Shown here: positions 42,247 to 50,812 of the stretch, piece after piece | Position numbering within the stretch: position 1 is the stretch's first letter | How the letters are laid out: each line of letters opens with the position of its first letter | Made by a program: the position numbers and the translations under genes | Source of the DNA: Methylophilus rhizosphaerae | GTDB lineage: Bacteria > Pseudomonadota > Gammaproteobacteria > Burkholderiales > Methylophilaceae | DNA length: 64,000 nucleotides | NCBI RefSeq assembly: GCF_900100975.1 | Contig: NZ_FNFX01000001.1 | Coordinates: 561,820-625,819, forward strand | Direction of reading: 5' to 3' | Notes under the pieces: generated by a model | The model's input: the letters and a program-made list of their open reading frames with translations, nothing else | What the model was told of the DNA's origin: nothing | Database searches by the model: none

Positions 42247-43302
42247 ATGAAGCCTTCTTCCCGGACAATGACCTGGTTCCGCCTGTTGCAGTGCAGCGCA
42301 GTGCTGTTGCTGGGATTGTCGCTGACAGCCCAGGCTGCCAGCAAGCACAAAAACAAGGGCAGCCCTGACGAAACAACCATCATAGACAAGTCGGCACTGA
42401 ATGAATCCCCGGCGGATAGCAGTGCAGATATTCCCTACCTGCTGGTCGCCGCCTCCAAAGGCGATTTGATGACCGTCAAGGCGCTGCTTAAAAGCGGTGC
42501 CAACCCGAATGTGACAGATGCAGACCAGATCTCGCCGCTGATGTACGCTGCCCGCAAAAACCAGGCCGAGGTCATCCTCACCCTGTTAGACCATGGCGCC
42601 AGCTTGAACGCCAAAGACCGGGGCGGCTGGACCGCCCTCATGTTTGCGGCCAAGAAAAACAACCTAGATGCCGTCAAGGTGCTGCTGGAAAAAGGCGCAG
42701 ATGTCAAAGTCCGCGATCCTGATGGCTGGAGTGCGCTCGGCCTGGCGGCCACCTCCGGTTATAGTGAAATCGTGGGTATGATCATCGCGAAAGGATTCGA
42801 CGCCAATGTGCGCGCCAGTGACGGTAAAACCGTACTGATGTACGCTGCCCAAAGTGGCGACGTCCCCACCATCACTGCCATTCTGACGCAAGGCGCAGCT
42901 CCCAACCTGAAAGACAAGCTGGGTACGACTGCGCTAATGATTGCCGCCCGCGAAGGCCATACCCCGGCAGTGATTTATTTACTCGAGCATGGTGCCGACA
43001 TAGAGGAAGAAGACGAGCAGGAGTGGACCGCGCTCACCTGGGCAGTCAAAAAAGACCAGAAAGAGGTTGCCAAGGCATTGCTTGAGCGCAAAGCCGATGT
43101 CAGCCACCAAGACAGTGAAGGCACGCCGCTGTTGCATCTGGCAGTCAGTACAAACTCTCCTGACATGGCCAGCTTGCTGCTCAGCCATGGCGCCAACGTC
43201 AAAACACGCGACCAATATGGCTTAACCGCCTACGTCTACGCGCTCAAAGGCCAGAATCCTGCCATGGTGGAATTAATCAAGGCGGCTGGCGGCAAATATT
43301 AA
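42247..43302 (+). CDS. Exported protein with nine ankyrin repeats
   Basis: A 351-residue protein with a signal peptide (about residues 1-31, SAVLLLGLSLTAQAAS) and a short linker, then nine ankyrin repeats, each around 33 residues, with the typical TALMFAAKKNN and VLLEKGADV patterns. The repeats run to the end, leaving a cap ELIKAAGGKY. A periplasmic binding role is likely; the partner is unknown. It lies between sucD and nadE on the same strand with short gaps (17 and 18 bases), so it may be expressed with them. Confidence 0.85.
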   Translation: MKPSSRTMTWFRLLQCSAVLLLGLSLTAQAASKHKNKGSPDETTIIDKSALNESPADSSADIPYLLVAASKGDLMTVKALLKSGANPNVTDADQISPLMYAARKNQAEVILTLLDHGASLNAKDRGGWTALMFAAKKNNLDAVKVLLEKGADVKVRDPDGWSALGLAATSGYSEIVGMIIAKGFDANVRASDGKTVLMYAAQSGDVPTITAILTQGAAPNLKDKLGTTALMIAAREGHTPAVIYLLEHGADIEEEDEQEWTALTWAVKKDQKEVAKALLERKADVSHQDSEGTPLLHLAVSTNSPDMASLLLSHGANVKTRDQYGLTAYVYALKGQNPAMVELIKAAGGKY

Positions 43303-43320
43303 CTGGCCACGGTCACACGC

Positions 43321-44925
43321 ATGAAACTTGCAATTGCCCAGATGAACAGCATGGTGGGTGCCATGCAGAAAAATGCAGAGCGCATTCTGGCGCTTGCCAA
43401 CGAGGCATACGCTGAAGGCGCGCACCTGTTACTGACACCGGAACTGTCTTTGTGCGGCTACCCGCCTGAAGACCTGCTGTTCAGGCAGGATTTCTATGCC
43501 GCCAACCAGCGGGCATTGCAATGGCTGGCACAACAACTACCTGGCGAGATGGCGGTGATTATCGGCCATCCGCATGAAGTAGGCGGCAAGCGCTATAATG
43601 CCGCTTCCGTCATTCACTCAAACCGCATACAAGCCACCTACCACAAACACCACCTGCCAAATTACAACGTGTTTGATGAAGAACGTTATTTTGAAGCAGG
43701 CGACCTGCCTGTGGTATTCGAATGGCATGGGACACGCTACGGCATCCTCATTTGCGCCGATATCTGGGAAGCTGGCCCGGCACTGCAGGCATTGCAGGCA
43801 GACGCGCAATTCCTGCTGATCCTGAATGCCTCGCCCTACCACATGCACAAGCAGCAGACACGCTACCAGGTACTGCACGACCGCATCCAGGAAACCGGCC
43901 TGCCCATGGTTTATGCAAACATGGTCGGCGGGCAGGATGAGCTGGTGTTTGATGGCGCCTCGTTCTGCATGAACCACCGTGGTGAACTGATGCTGGAACT
44001 GCCCATGTTCGAGGATTGCCTGGGTTACCTGCCCCTGGCGCAACATCAGCCTGTAAAAGCAGATGTTGCCACCCATTTGCCGCTGGAAGCTGCGGTTTAC
44101 CAGGCGCTGCAACTGGGGCTGAAAGATTACGTGCGGAAGAACGGATTCCCCGCTGTGGTATTGGGTCTCTCTGGCGGCATAGACTCTGCCCTGACCCTGG
44201 CGATTGCTGTGGATGCCCTGGGCAAGGAGCGCGTCAAGGCTGTGATGATGCCGTCAGAATTTACTGCGGGCATCAGCGTGGAAGATGCCGCGGAAATGGC
44301 CAGGCTGCTGCAGGTTGAATACAGCGTACTGCCTATCAAGCCATTGTTTGATGGTTTCTGCGATACGCTGGCAACAGAGTTTGCCGGCAAGGCATTTGAT
44401 ACCACGGAAGAAAACCTGCAAGCACGTATCCGCGGCATGCTGCTGATGGCCATCAGTAACAAGTTCGGCAGCCTGGTTATTACCACCGGCAACAAGTCCG
44501 AAACGGCCGTTGGTTATAGCACTTTATACGGTGATATGGCAGGTGGCTTCGCCCTGATTAAAGATGTACCGAAAACACTGGTTTACAAACTGGCACGCTA
44601 CCGTAACAGCCTCAGCCCGGTCATTCCAGAACGAATTATCACGCGTGCACCCAGTGCCGAACTGCGCGCAGACCAGACCGACCAGGACAGCCTGCCGCCT
44701 TATGACATCCTTGATGCCATTATGGAAGCCTATGTGGAAAAAGACCTGGGCATAGAAGCCATTATCAGCCTGGGTTACACCTCAACCGATGTCCGTCGCG
44801 TGACACGCCTGATTGACCGTAACGAATATAAACGCAGGCAGGCCGCGGTGGGCGTACGCATTACGGAACGCGGATTCGGTAAAGACCGTCGCTACCCCAT
44901 TACCTGCAACCTTGCCTTTGAATGA
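43321..44925 (+). CDS. nadE: Glutamine-dependent NAD+ synthetase
   Basis: Last step of NAD synthesis, using glutamine. The N-terminal nitrilase domain (1-255) shows the E-K-C triad in LLTPELSLCGYPPEDLL, HKHHLPNYNVFDEERYF and ILICADIWE. The C-terminal synthetase domain (270-534) has the P-loop GLSGGIDSALT, TGNKSETAVGYSTLYGD and the conserved ITRAPSAELR. The 534 residues fit the two-domain class. The ankyrin gene lies 18 bases upstream and glnB 65 bases downstream. Confidence 0.95.
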   Translation: MKLAIAQMNSMVGAMQKNAERILALANEAYAEGAHLLLTPELSLCGYPPEDLLFRQDFYAANQRALQWLAQQLPGEMAVIIGHPHEVGGKRYNAASVIHSNRIQATYHKHHLPNYNVFDEERYFEAGDLPVVFEWHGTRYGILICADIWEAGPALQALQADAQFLLILNASPYHMHKQQTRYQVLHDRIQETGLPMVYANMVGGQDELVFDGASFCMNHRGELMLELPMFEDCLGYLPLAQHQPVKADVATHLPLEAAVYQALQLGLKDYVRKNGFPAVVLGLSGGIDSALTLAIAVDALGKERVKAVMMPSEFTAGISVEDAAEMARLLQVEYSVLPIKPLFDGFCDTLATEFAGKAFDTTEENLQARIRGMLLMAISNKFGSLVITTGNKSETAVGYSTLYGDMAGGFALIKDVPKTLVYKLARYRNSLSPVIPERIITRAPSAELRADQTDQDSLPPYDILDAIMEAYVEKDLGIEAIISLGYTSTDVRRVTRLIDRNEYKRRQAAVGVRITERGFGKDRRYPITCNLAFE

Positions 44926-44960
44926 TAGTTGAATTTGAATAAAAAGCAGCGGTTGCGTAA

Positions 44961-45329
<369 letters not shown>

Positions 45330-45426
45330 TCATTCACTGAAATAACTGCATATGGCCGGGGAGGTATCCAGCTGCCCGGTCCGGAACAAGCGCCAGCTCC
45401 TTCCTCTCTGTTACCATTTTGCCATC

Positions 45427-45771
45427 ATGTCCCTGGTTCTGATTAAAACCATACTCCTGCTGTCCGCTGCGAATCTGTTTATGCTATTCGCCTGGTATGG
45501 CCATCTGAAAGACCTGCATCAGAAACCACTGTGGTTGGCCATTATTGTCAGCTGGGGCATTGCGCTGATTGAATACTCCTTGCAGGTTCCCGCCAACCGC
45601 ATCGGGTTTAGCCAGTTAAACCTGGCACAGTTAAAAATCCTGCAGGAAGTCATTACGCTGATTGTGTTTATTCCTTTTGCCGTCATGTATATGCAGCAAC
45701 CGCTGAAATGGGATTATTTATGGGCCGGCTTATGCATGATGGGCGCGGTTTATTTCATTTTCAGGACCTGA
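45427..45771 (+). CDS. DMT-family small membrane protein (DUF486)
   Basis: A 114-residue membrane protein with four predicted segments (about 4-22, 35-53, 70-88 and 95-113). The core WYGHLKDLH and the closing WDYLWAGLCMMGAVYFIF match the DUF486/DMT family of small drug/metabolite-like transporters. No substrate is known. ATG 45427 was preferred to a longer frame from 45352. Confidence 0.83.
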   Translation: MSLVLIKTILLLSAANLFMLFAWYGHLKDLHQKPLWLAIIVSWGIALIEYSLQVPANRIGFSQLNLAQLKILQEVITLIVFIPFAVMYMQQPLKWDYLWAGLCMMGAVYFIFRT

Positions 45772-45820
45772 CGCGGCTTTAAGTTGCCTGCGCAGCTATT
45801 CAAGCTGCCTATCCAAGTAA

Positions 45821-45848
45821 AAAAAGCCTCACTAAAATGAGGCTTTTG
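45821..45848. terminator. Terminator between the DUF486 gene and kdsB
   Basis: Stem AAAGCCTCA/TGAGGCTTT. The minus-strand reading ends in seven T, stronger than the four T on the plus strand, so it mainly ends the lipid A operon that finishes with kdsB. Confidence 0.82.
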
Positions 45849-45869
45849 GATTCTGGCATCACAAGCTAT

Positions 45870-46622
45870 TTACAGTGAATGCACTGAACTGGTAAATATC
45901 TCACGTACTGCCGCTAAATCTTCAGCGGTATCCACGCCACTCGCCGGAGCATGCGCGGTGATGGTGACGGCAATCTGGTAGCCATGATACAGCACCCGCA
46001 ACTGCTCCAGGCTTTCCACTTTTTCTAGTGTCGTTGCTGGCAGACTGGCATATTGCTTGAGGAAACTTACCCGGTAGGCATAAATGCCGATATGCCGGTA
46101 AGCCGTCAAGTCTGTACGATATTCGGCATCCCGCGGATAGGGAATCTGGGCCCGACTAAAATATAGGGCCTGCCCTTTGGCGTTCAGTACCACTTTGACA
46201 ATATTGGGGTTTTCAAACGCAACCGCATCATGAAACGGATGACAGGCAGTGGCCATGACCGCTTGCGTGTCTTTGGCCAGGGCCTGGGCCACTTCATTAA
46301 TCAGCACAGGGTCAATCAGCGGCTCATCACCTTGCACATTGACAACTATCGTTTCGTCAGGCCAGCCCATGTTCTGTACCACTTCAGCAATCCGGTCCGT
46401 GCCTGAGGGGTGATCGGCCCGTGTCATGACAGACAGGATCCCGTATTGGCTGGCCACCTGCATAACAGGCTCATGGTCGGTGGCAATCACCACCTCGCCC
46501 GCCTGGCTTTTTGCCGCCTGGCTGGCCACCTGTATCACCATGGGTTTGCCGCCAATATCCAGCAAAGGCTTGCCCGGCAGGCGGCTACTGGCAAAGCGGG
46601 CAGGAATCACTACTTTGAACAT
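45870..46622 (-). CDS. kdsB: CMP-Kdo synthetase (3-deoxy-manno-octulosonate cytidylyltransferase)
   Basis: Activates Kdo for lipopolysaccharide core synthesis. The 250 residues show the nucleotidyltransferase start [32 protein letters not shown] near 96-107 and [13 protein letters not shown]. It is the last gene of a minus-strand envelope operon (exbB, exbD, msbA, lpxK, trm112, kdsB). The gap to trm112 is six bases. Confidence 0.95.
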   Translation of the reverse strand: MFKVVIPARFASSRLPGKPLLDIGGKPMVIQVASQAAKSQAGEVVIATDHEPVMQVASQYGILSVMTRADHPSGTDRIAEVVQNMGWPDETIVVNVQGDEPLIDPVLINEVAQALAKDTQAVMATACHPFHDAVAFENPNIVKVVLNAKGQALYFSRAQIPYPRDAEYRTDLTAYRHIGIYAYRVSFLKQYASLPATTLEKVESLEQLRVLYHGYQIAVTITAHAPASGVDTAEDLAAVREIFTSSVHSL

Positions 46623-46628
46623 GATGGA

Positions 46629-46811
46629 TTACTCTGTGTATTCGTGCTCTTCCAGCCGGCGCGCTTCCTCTTCCAGCATGACCGGAATACCGTCCCGTAC
46701 CGGATAGGCCAGGCGGGCGCTCCTGGAGATTAGCTCCTGCTTTTGCTTGTCATACACCAGTGGCCCTTTGGTCACCGGGCAAACCAGAATTTCCAGTAAT
46801 TTGGCGTTCAT
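46629..46811 (-). CDS. Trm112-family small protein
   Basis: A 60-residue protein of the Trm112p-like (YcaR) family: [17 protein letters not shown] near the N-terminus and [18 protein letters not shown] at the C-terminus. The eukaryotic homologue activates methyltransferases; the bacterial role is unclear. It overlaps lpxK by four bases (ATGA). Its place between lpxK and kdsB is widely conserved. Confidence 0.93.
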   Translation of the reverse strand: MNAKLLEILVCPVTKGPLVYDKQKQELISRSARLAYPVRDGIPVMLEEEARRLEEHEYTE

Positions 46812-47830
46812 TTCGATGTTCCTTCACGTTGTTGCAACAGGCGGATCACACAGTCTGTCAATGATTGCGCATGCCCGACCGGCGCCAGCACAGCCTCTAC
46901 TGGCAAGAACCAGGCATCCGTCAAACCGAGATGCCGACATTTTACGGCATCTTTCTCCGTCATCAGAATGGTTTTTTTGCCTATCACTTCGTCAAAGTCT
47001 GCTGCAGTGTAGGCATGATGGTCGACAAAGATTTGCGTTTCACAGGGTAAGCCCATGGACTGTACCAACTGGAAAAATCGTTGCGGGTGGCCAATGCCGG
47101 CAATAGCCAGCAATGGGCGCTGGCACAGAGCATCCAGCGTCGTCTGGGTGGAAAAATCCGGCACGGCGGTCCAGTGACCTGCTTGCAAAGATTGCTGGAA
47201 TGTCGGCCGGGACACTTTGGTAAGGGGCAGCTGCCCGGTTTCCACCACCAGATCGACCTGCCGCAAGCGCCGGATCGTTTCACGCAGCGGCCCTGCAGGC
47301 AGCAAACGGCCATTGCCCAAGCCTTGTGGCCGCTGTACTACGGCAATTTCAACATCACGCTGCAAGGCATAGTGCTGCAAGCCATCATCACAAATCAGCA
47401 CATCCGTTTGCGGGTAAGCCTGCAATAGCGCCCGGCCACCCTCCACCCGCAACGGATGGACATATACCGGACAAGCACTGCGCCCGGCAATCAGCACCGG
47501 CTCATCGCCATATTCCCCTGGATCACTCCCAGGCAATACCTCCCCGGTTTTCTGGCCACCATAGCCGCGGCTCAGGATGCCCGGATGATAGCCAGCCGCA
47601 CGCAGTTGCCTGGCCAGATAAATCACCAGCGGCGTTTTGCCTACGCCACCAATCGAAATATTGCCGATAACGATGACCGGCACCGGCAGCGCCGTACTGG
47701 CTAATATGCCCCGGCGATAACACCATCGCCGCAGGCCTGCCAATAGTGCAAACAGCCAGGAAACCGGCACCAGCAGGATCTGGGCCCAGCCGGTGGATTG
47801 CCATTGCTGTTCAAACCATTGCTGCCACAT
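46808..47830 (-). CDS. lpxK: Tetraacyldisaccharide 4'-kinase
   Basis: Membrane-associated kinase that phosphorylates the 4' position of the lipid A precursor. The 340-residue protein has an N-terminal membrane helix, the Walker A GGVGKTP in [17 protein letters not shown], and [19 protein letters not shown] and EKDAVKC. The gene starts on the msbA stop codon with a one-base overlap (TGATG). Confidence 0.95.
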   Translation of the reverse strand: MWQQWFEQQWQSTGWAQILLVPVSWLFALLAGLRRWCYRRGILASTALPVPVIVIGNISIGGVGKTPLVIYLARQLRAAGYHPGILSRGYGGQKTGEVLPGSDPGEYGDEPVLIAGRSACPVYVHPLRVEGGRALLQAYPQTDVLICDDGLQHYALQRDVEIAVVQRPQGLGNGRLLPAGPLRETIRRLRQVDLVVETGQLPLTKVSRPTFQQSLQAGHWTAVPDFSTQTTLDALCQRPLLAIAGIGHPQRFFQLVQSMGLPCETQIFVDHHAYTAADFDEVIGKKTILMTEKDAVKCRHLGLTDAWFLPVEAVLAPVGHAQSLTDCVIRLLQQREGTSK

Positions 47831-49584
47831 CAGTCGTCTTGAAACTGTTTGTGGTAGAGCTTGTTGTAATAGCCATTGAGCGCCAGCAGTTCCTGATGCG
47901 AACCTGTCTCCATGATTTTGCCGTGATCCATGACAAAAATCCGGTCCGAGTTTTCAATGGTGCTGAGCCTGTGGGCAATCACGATGGTCGTCCGGTTCTG
48001 CATCAAACGGTCCAGCGCTTTCTGTACATGCAACTCGGACTCACTATCGAGTGCCGAAGTCGCTTCATCCAGTAACAGGATAGGGGCGTTTTTCAGGATG
48101 GCACGGGCAATCGCAATACGCTGGCGCTGACCGCCTGATAAACGCACGCCCCGGTCACCGATCTCACTCTGCAGGCCTGATGGCATCTGCTGGATAAACT
48201 CCCAGGCATTGGCAGCTTTGGCAGCTTCAATCACTTCCTGCTCAGTGGCATCGCGCAAGGCGCCATAAGCAATATTGTTAAACACGCTGTCGTTAAACAA
48301 CACGATGTCCTGGCTCACCAGCGAAAACTGGGCACGCAAGTTTTCCAGCTGGTAATTGTTGACATCCACGCCATCCAGCAACACTTTGCCCTGCTGGGAT
48401 TCGTAAAAGCGTGGCAGCAAATTGACTAGCGTGGTTTTACCGCTACCGGAACGCCCGACCAGGGCGACCTTCTCACCCGGCTGAATATCAAAACTCAAGG
48501 CAGACAAAGCATTTTTCCTGGCTTCCGGATAGCGCACCGACACCTGCTCAAAACGCAACGCCCCGCGCGCACGTGCAACCTGGTAATGGCCACGATCCAC
48601 CTCATTCTCAATATCCAGCACGCCAAACACGCTCTGGGCGGCAGCCAGGCCTATCTGCAAATCCTCATTGGCTGCGGCAATATGCTTGATCGGTGCAATC
48701 AGCATCATCAAGGCACCCACAAACGCGGCGAACTCACCAATAGTGAACTGCGACAATGCGTAGTACACCACCAGCCCCAAGGAGACGGCGGATAACACCT
48801 CAATCATCAGGCTGTTCAGTCCCGAGATTCTGGCAGTACGCAATTCCAGCCGCCGGTTGCGGCTAACTACCTCGCCAAACCGGTCGTTTTCGAAAGTTTG
48901 CGCGCCAAAAATCTTGACTATGCGCTGGGCCGCAATGGCCTCCTCGGCGGTTTTGGTAATCTCGCCCACCGCTTGCTGTACTTTTTTCGCATTTGCACGC
49001 AATTTTGGTGTGGTGCGCGCCAGATACATTCCCATACCAGGGGCCACCACGGCAAAAATCAGGGTCAAGCGCCAGTCCAAATAGAGCATATAGCCTACCA
49101 GGCCGATGACCGTCAAAACGTCACACAGGACATTCAGTGCGGAACGGGTCACAACAGTCGATAAGCGCTCAATATCGTACGTCATTTTCGAGACCAGCAA
49201 GCCGTTGGAATTTTTATCAAAAAAACTCACTGGCAGCATCAGTAGTTTGGCAAAGACTTGTTTGCGCAATACTTCCACTACACTACGCGCCACGATGCGC
49301 AAACTGTATACCGAGAAAAAGCTCGCGATCGCCCTGATCAACATTAAGCCGAACAGCATTAAAGGCAATATATAGGCCTGCTCCGCAGATGTCCTGGTAA
49401 AGCCCTCATCGGTCACTTTCTTGATCATCGCCAGGAACACGGTGTTACTGGAAGCCAGCACCGCCGTGGCGATCATGGACCAGACAAAATGCAATTTATA
49501 TTGCCAGGCATATGCAAACAGGCGTTTGTATAACAGCGTCGGCTGGGTAATAGTCACTGATTCAGAAGATGATTTTCGCGCCAT
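47830..49584 (-). CDS. msbA: Lipid A export ATP-binding/permease protein MsbA
   Basis: Flips core-lipid A across the inner membrane. Half-size ABC exporter of 584 residues: six membrane segments in residues 25-310, and an ATPase with Walker A VGRSGSGKTT near 372-381, signature LSGGQRQRIAIARA and Walker B ILLLDEATSALD. It lies between exbD and lpxK, the usual betaproteobacterial arrangement. Confidence 0.96.
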   Translation of the reverse strand: MARKSSSESVTITQPTLLYKRLFAYAWQYKLHFVWSMIATAVLASSNTVFLAMIKKVTDEGFTRTSAEQAYILPLMLFGLMLIRAIASFFSVYSLRIVARSVVEVLRKQVFAKLLMLPVSFFDKNSNGLLVSKMTYDIERLSTVVTRSALNVLCDVLTVIGLVGYMLYLDWRLTLIFAVVAPGMGMYLARTTPKLRANAKKVQQAVGEITKTAEEAIAAQRIVKIFGAQTFENDRFGEVVSRNRRLELRTARISGLNSLMIEVLSAVSLGLVVYYALSQFTIGEFAAFVGALMMLIAPIKHIAAANEDLQIGLAAAQSVFGVLDIENEVDRGHYQVARARGALRFEQVSVRYPEARKNALSALSFDIQPGEKVALVGRSGSGKTTLVNLLPRFYESQQGKVLLDGVDVNNYQLENLRAQFSLVSQDIVLFNDSVFNNIAYGALRDATEQEVIEAAKAANAWEFIQQMPSGLQSEIGDRGVRLSGGQRQRIAIARAILKNAPILLLDEATSALDSESELHVQKALDRLMQNRTTIVIAHRLSTIENSDRIFVMDHGKIMETGSHQELLALNGYYNKLYHKQFQDD

Positions 49585-49603
49585 GCGGCCCTCGGACAGA
49601 CTA

Positions 49604-49634
49604 AAAACAAACAGCCCGCCAATAGTGACGGGCC
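49604..49634 (-). terminator. Weak hairpin between exbD and msbA
   Basis: Minus-strand stem GCCCG/CGGGC with a ten-base loop followed by TGTTTGTTTTT. The stem is short, so partial termination of exbBD before msbA is the most that can be argued. Confidence 0.35.
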
Positions 49635-49674
49635 TGGAAGCGGATCACAAGATGATGGTGTTGCCAGCGCCCCA

Positions 49675-50103
49675 TCAGCGGGCGTTCACCTGTGTCGCAA
49701 AAGTAATATGGGTGTAGTTCGCCATGCGCGACGCTTCCATGATATTAATCACGGACTGGTGCGTGGCCTTGGCATCGGCATTGATAATAATGGTCGGTTC
49801 CTTACCCGATGGCCCTGCTGCACCGGCCTGGGTCAAGGCTGCTGATAATTCAGACACCACTGCCCCATTTGCCTCTTTGCCATTCACCAGGTATTTGCCA
49901 TTCGCATCCACTTCGACGGTAATCGTCAATGGTTTCTCCTGCGGGGCATTGGCTTCCGCCGTCGGCAGGTTGATTTGCAGTTCACTGGTCCGTGAGAATG
50001 TGGCGCTGACAATCAGGAAGATAATAATCACCAGCAATACATCAATCAGTGGAATAAAGTTGATTTCCAGCTCTTCGTCCCGGATACCGCGCTTGAAATT
50101 CAT
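49675..50103 (-). CDS. exbD: Biopolymer transport protein ExbD/TolR
   Basis: Proton-channel subunit that couples the inner-membrane proton gradient to outer-membrane processes. The 142 residues have one membrane helix with the essential aspartate in FIPLIDVLLVIIIFLIV, and a periplasmic domain ending AKATHQSVINIMEASRMANY. It lies 19 bases after exbB and upstream of msbA, a place where this pair may act in envelope energy coupling beyond TonB. Confidence 0.93.
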   Translation of the reverse strand: MNFKRGIRDEELEINFIPLIDVLLVIIIFLIVSATFSRTSELQINLPTAEANAPQEKPLTITVEVDANGKYLVNGKEANGAVVSELSAALTQAGAAGPSGKEPTIIINADAKATHQSVINIMEASRMANYTHITFATQVNAR

Positions 50104-50122
50104 ACATTGGCCTTCTTAACGA

Positions 50123-50737
50123 TTAACCGCGGTCGCCGTGGATAATCTCCACCAGCTTGACCGCCTGCTGCTCCATATCCACCAGGAAACCATCCACTTT
50201 GCTACGGAAATAGCGATAGGCAATCATGGAGGGCACGGCCACCACAATACCGGCCGCCGTGTTGTACAAGGCGACAGAAATACCACGCGCAAACTGGGCG
50301 ACATCGTGACCGCTATTGGTAAACGAACCGAACAGTTCCACCATCCCGATTACAGTGCCCAGCAAACCAAGCAAAGGGGCAACTGTTGCAATCGTGCCCA
50401 GTGTCGGCAGGTATTGCTCCAGTTTGTGCGCCACCGCGCGGCCGGTTTCTTCAATGGCTTCCTTGGTCACTTCACGGGAATGGCTGGCATTGGCTAACGC
50501 ACTGGCAAATACTTTACCTAGCAGGGAGTGCGCCTCCAGGCGGCTCAGGGTTTCACGGGTGACACCGCCCTGCTTGAGCCAGTTCTGCACCTCAGGCAGC
50601 AGCTGTTCAGGGGTAACGACTGAAGAACGCAGCGCCCAGGCGCGTTCCACGATAATTGCCAGTGCAATCACTGAAGCAATAATCAGGGGCCAGATTGGCC
50701 ATCCGGCCGCTAAAATGATTTCCCACACAGCAAACAC
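50123..50737 (-). CDS. exbB: MotA/TolQ/ExbB proton channel protein
   Basis: Partner of ExbD. The 204-residue protein has three membrane segments (about 7-29, 112-134 and 160-180). The last two carry the family motif TIATVAPLLGLLGTVIGMVELF and ALYNTAAGIVVAVPSMIAYRYF. Length is typical of stand-alone ExbB forms. It is followed by exbD. Confidence 0.93.
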   Translation of the reverse strand: MFAVWEIILAAGWPIWPLIIASVIALAIIVERAWALRSSVVTPEQLLPEVQNWLKQGGVTRETLSRLEAHSLLGKVFASALANASHSREVTKEAIEETGRAVAHKLEQYLPTLGTIATVAPLLGLLGTVIGMVELFGSFTNSGHDVAQFARGISVALYNTAAGIVVAVPSMIAYRYFRSKVDGFLVDMEQQAVKLVEIIHGDRG

Positions 50738-50812
50738 TCCTGTTGTTTTTAAACTTCCGCTACTTTAGCGTTAACCAGCCGTCAGGGCAAGTTTTGTCCG
50801 GTATCCACCACG

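Noticed and set aside
50316-50768. Plus-strand 150-codon frame opposite exbB
   Set aside because: Shadow of a conserved gene; low-quality composition.
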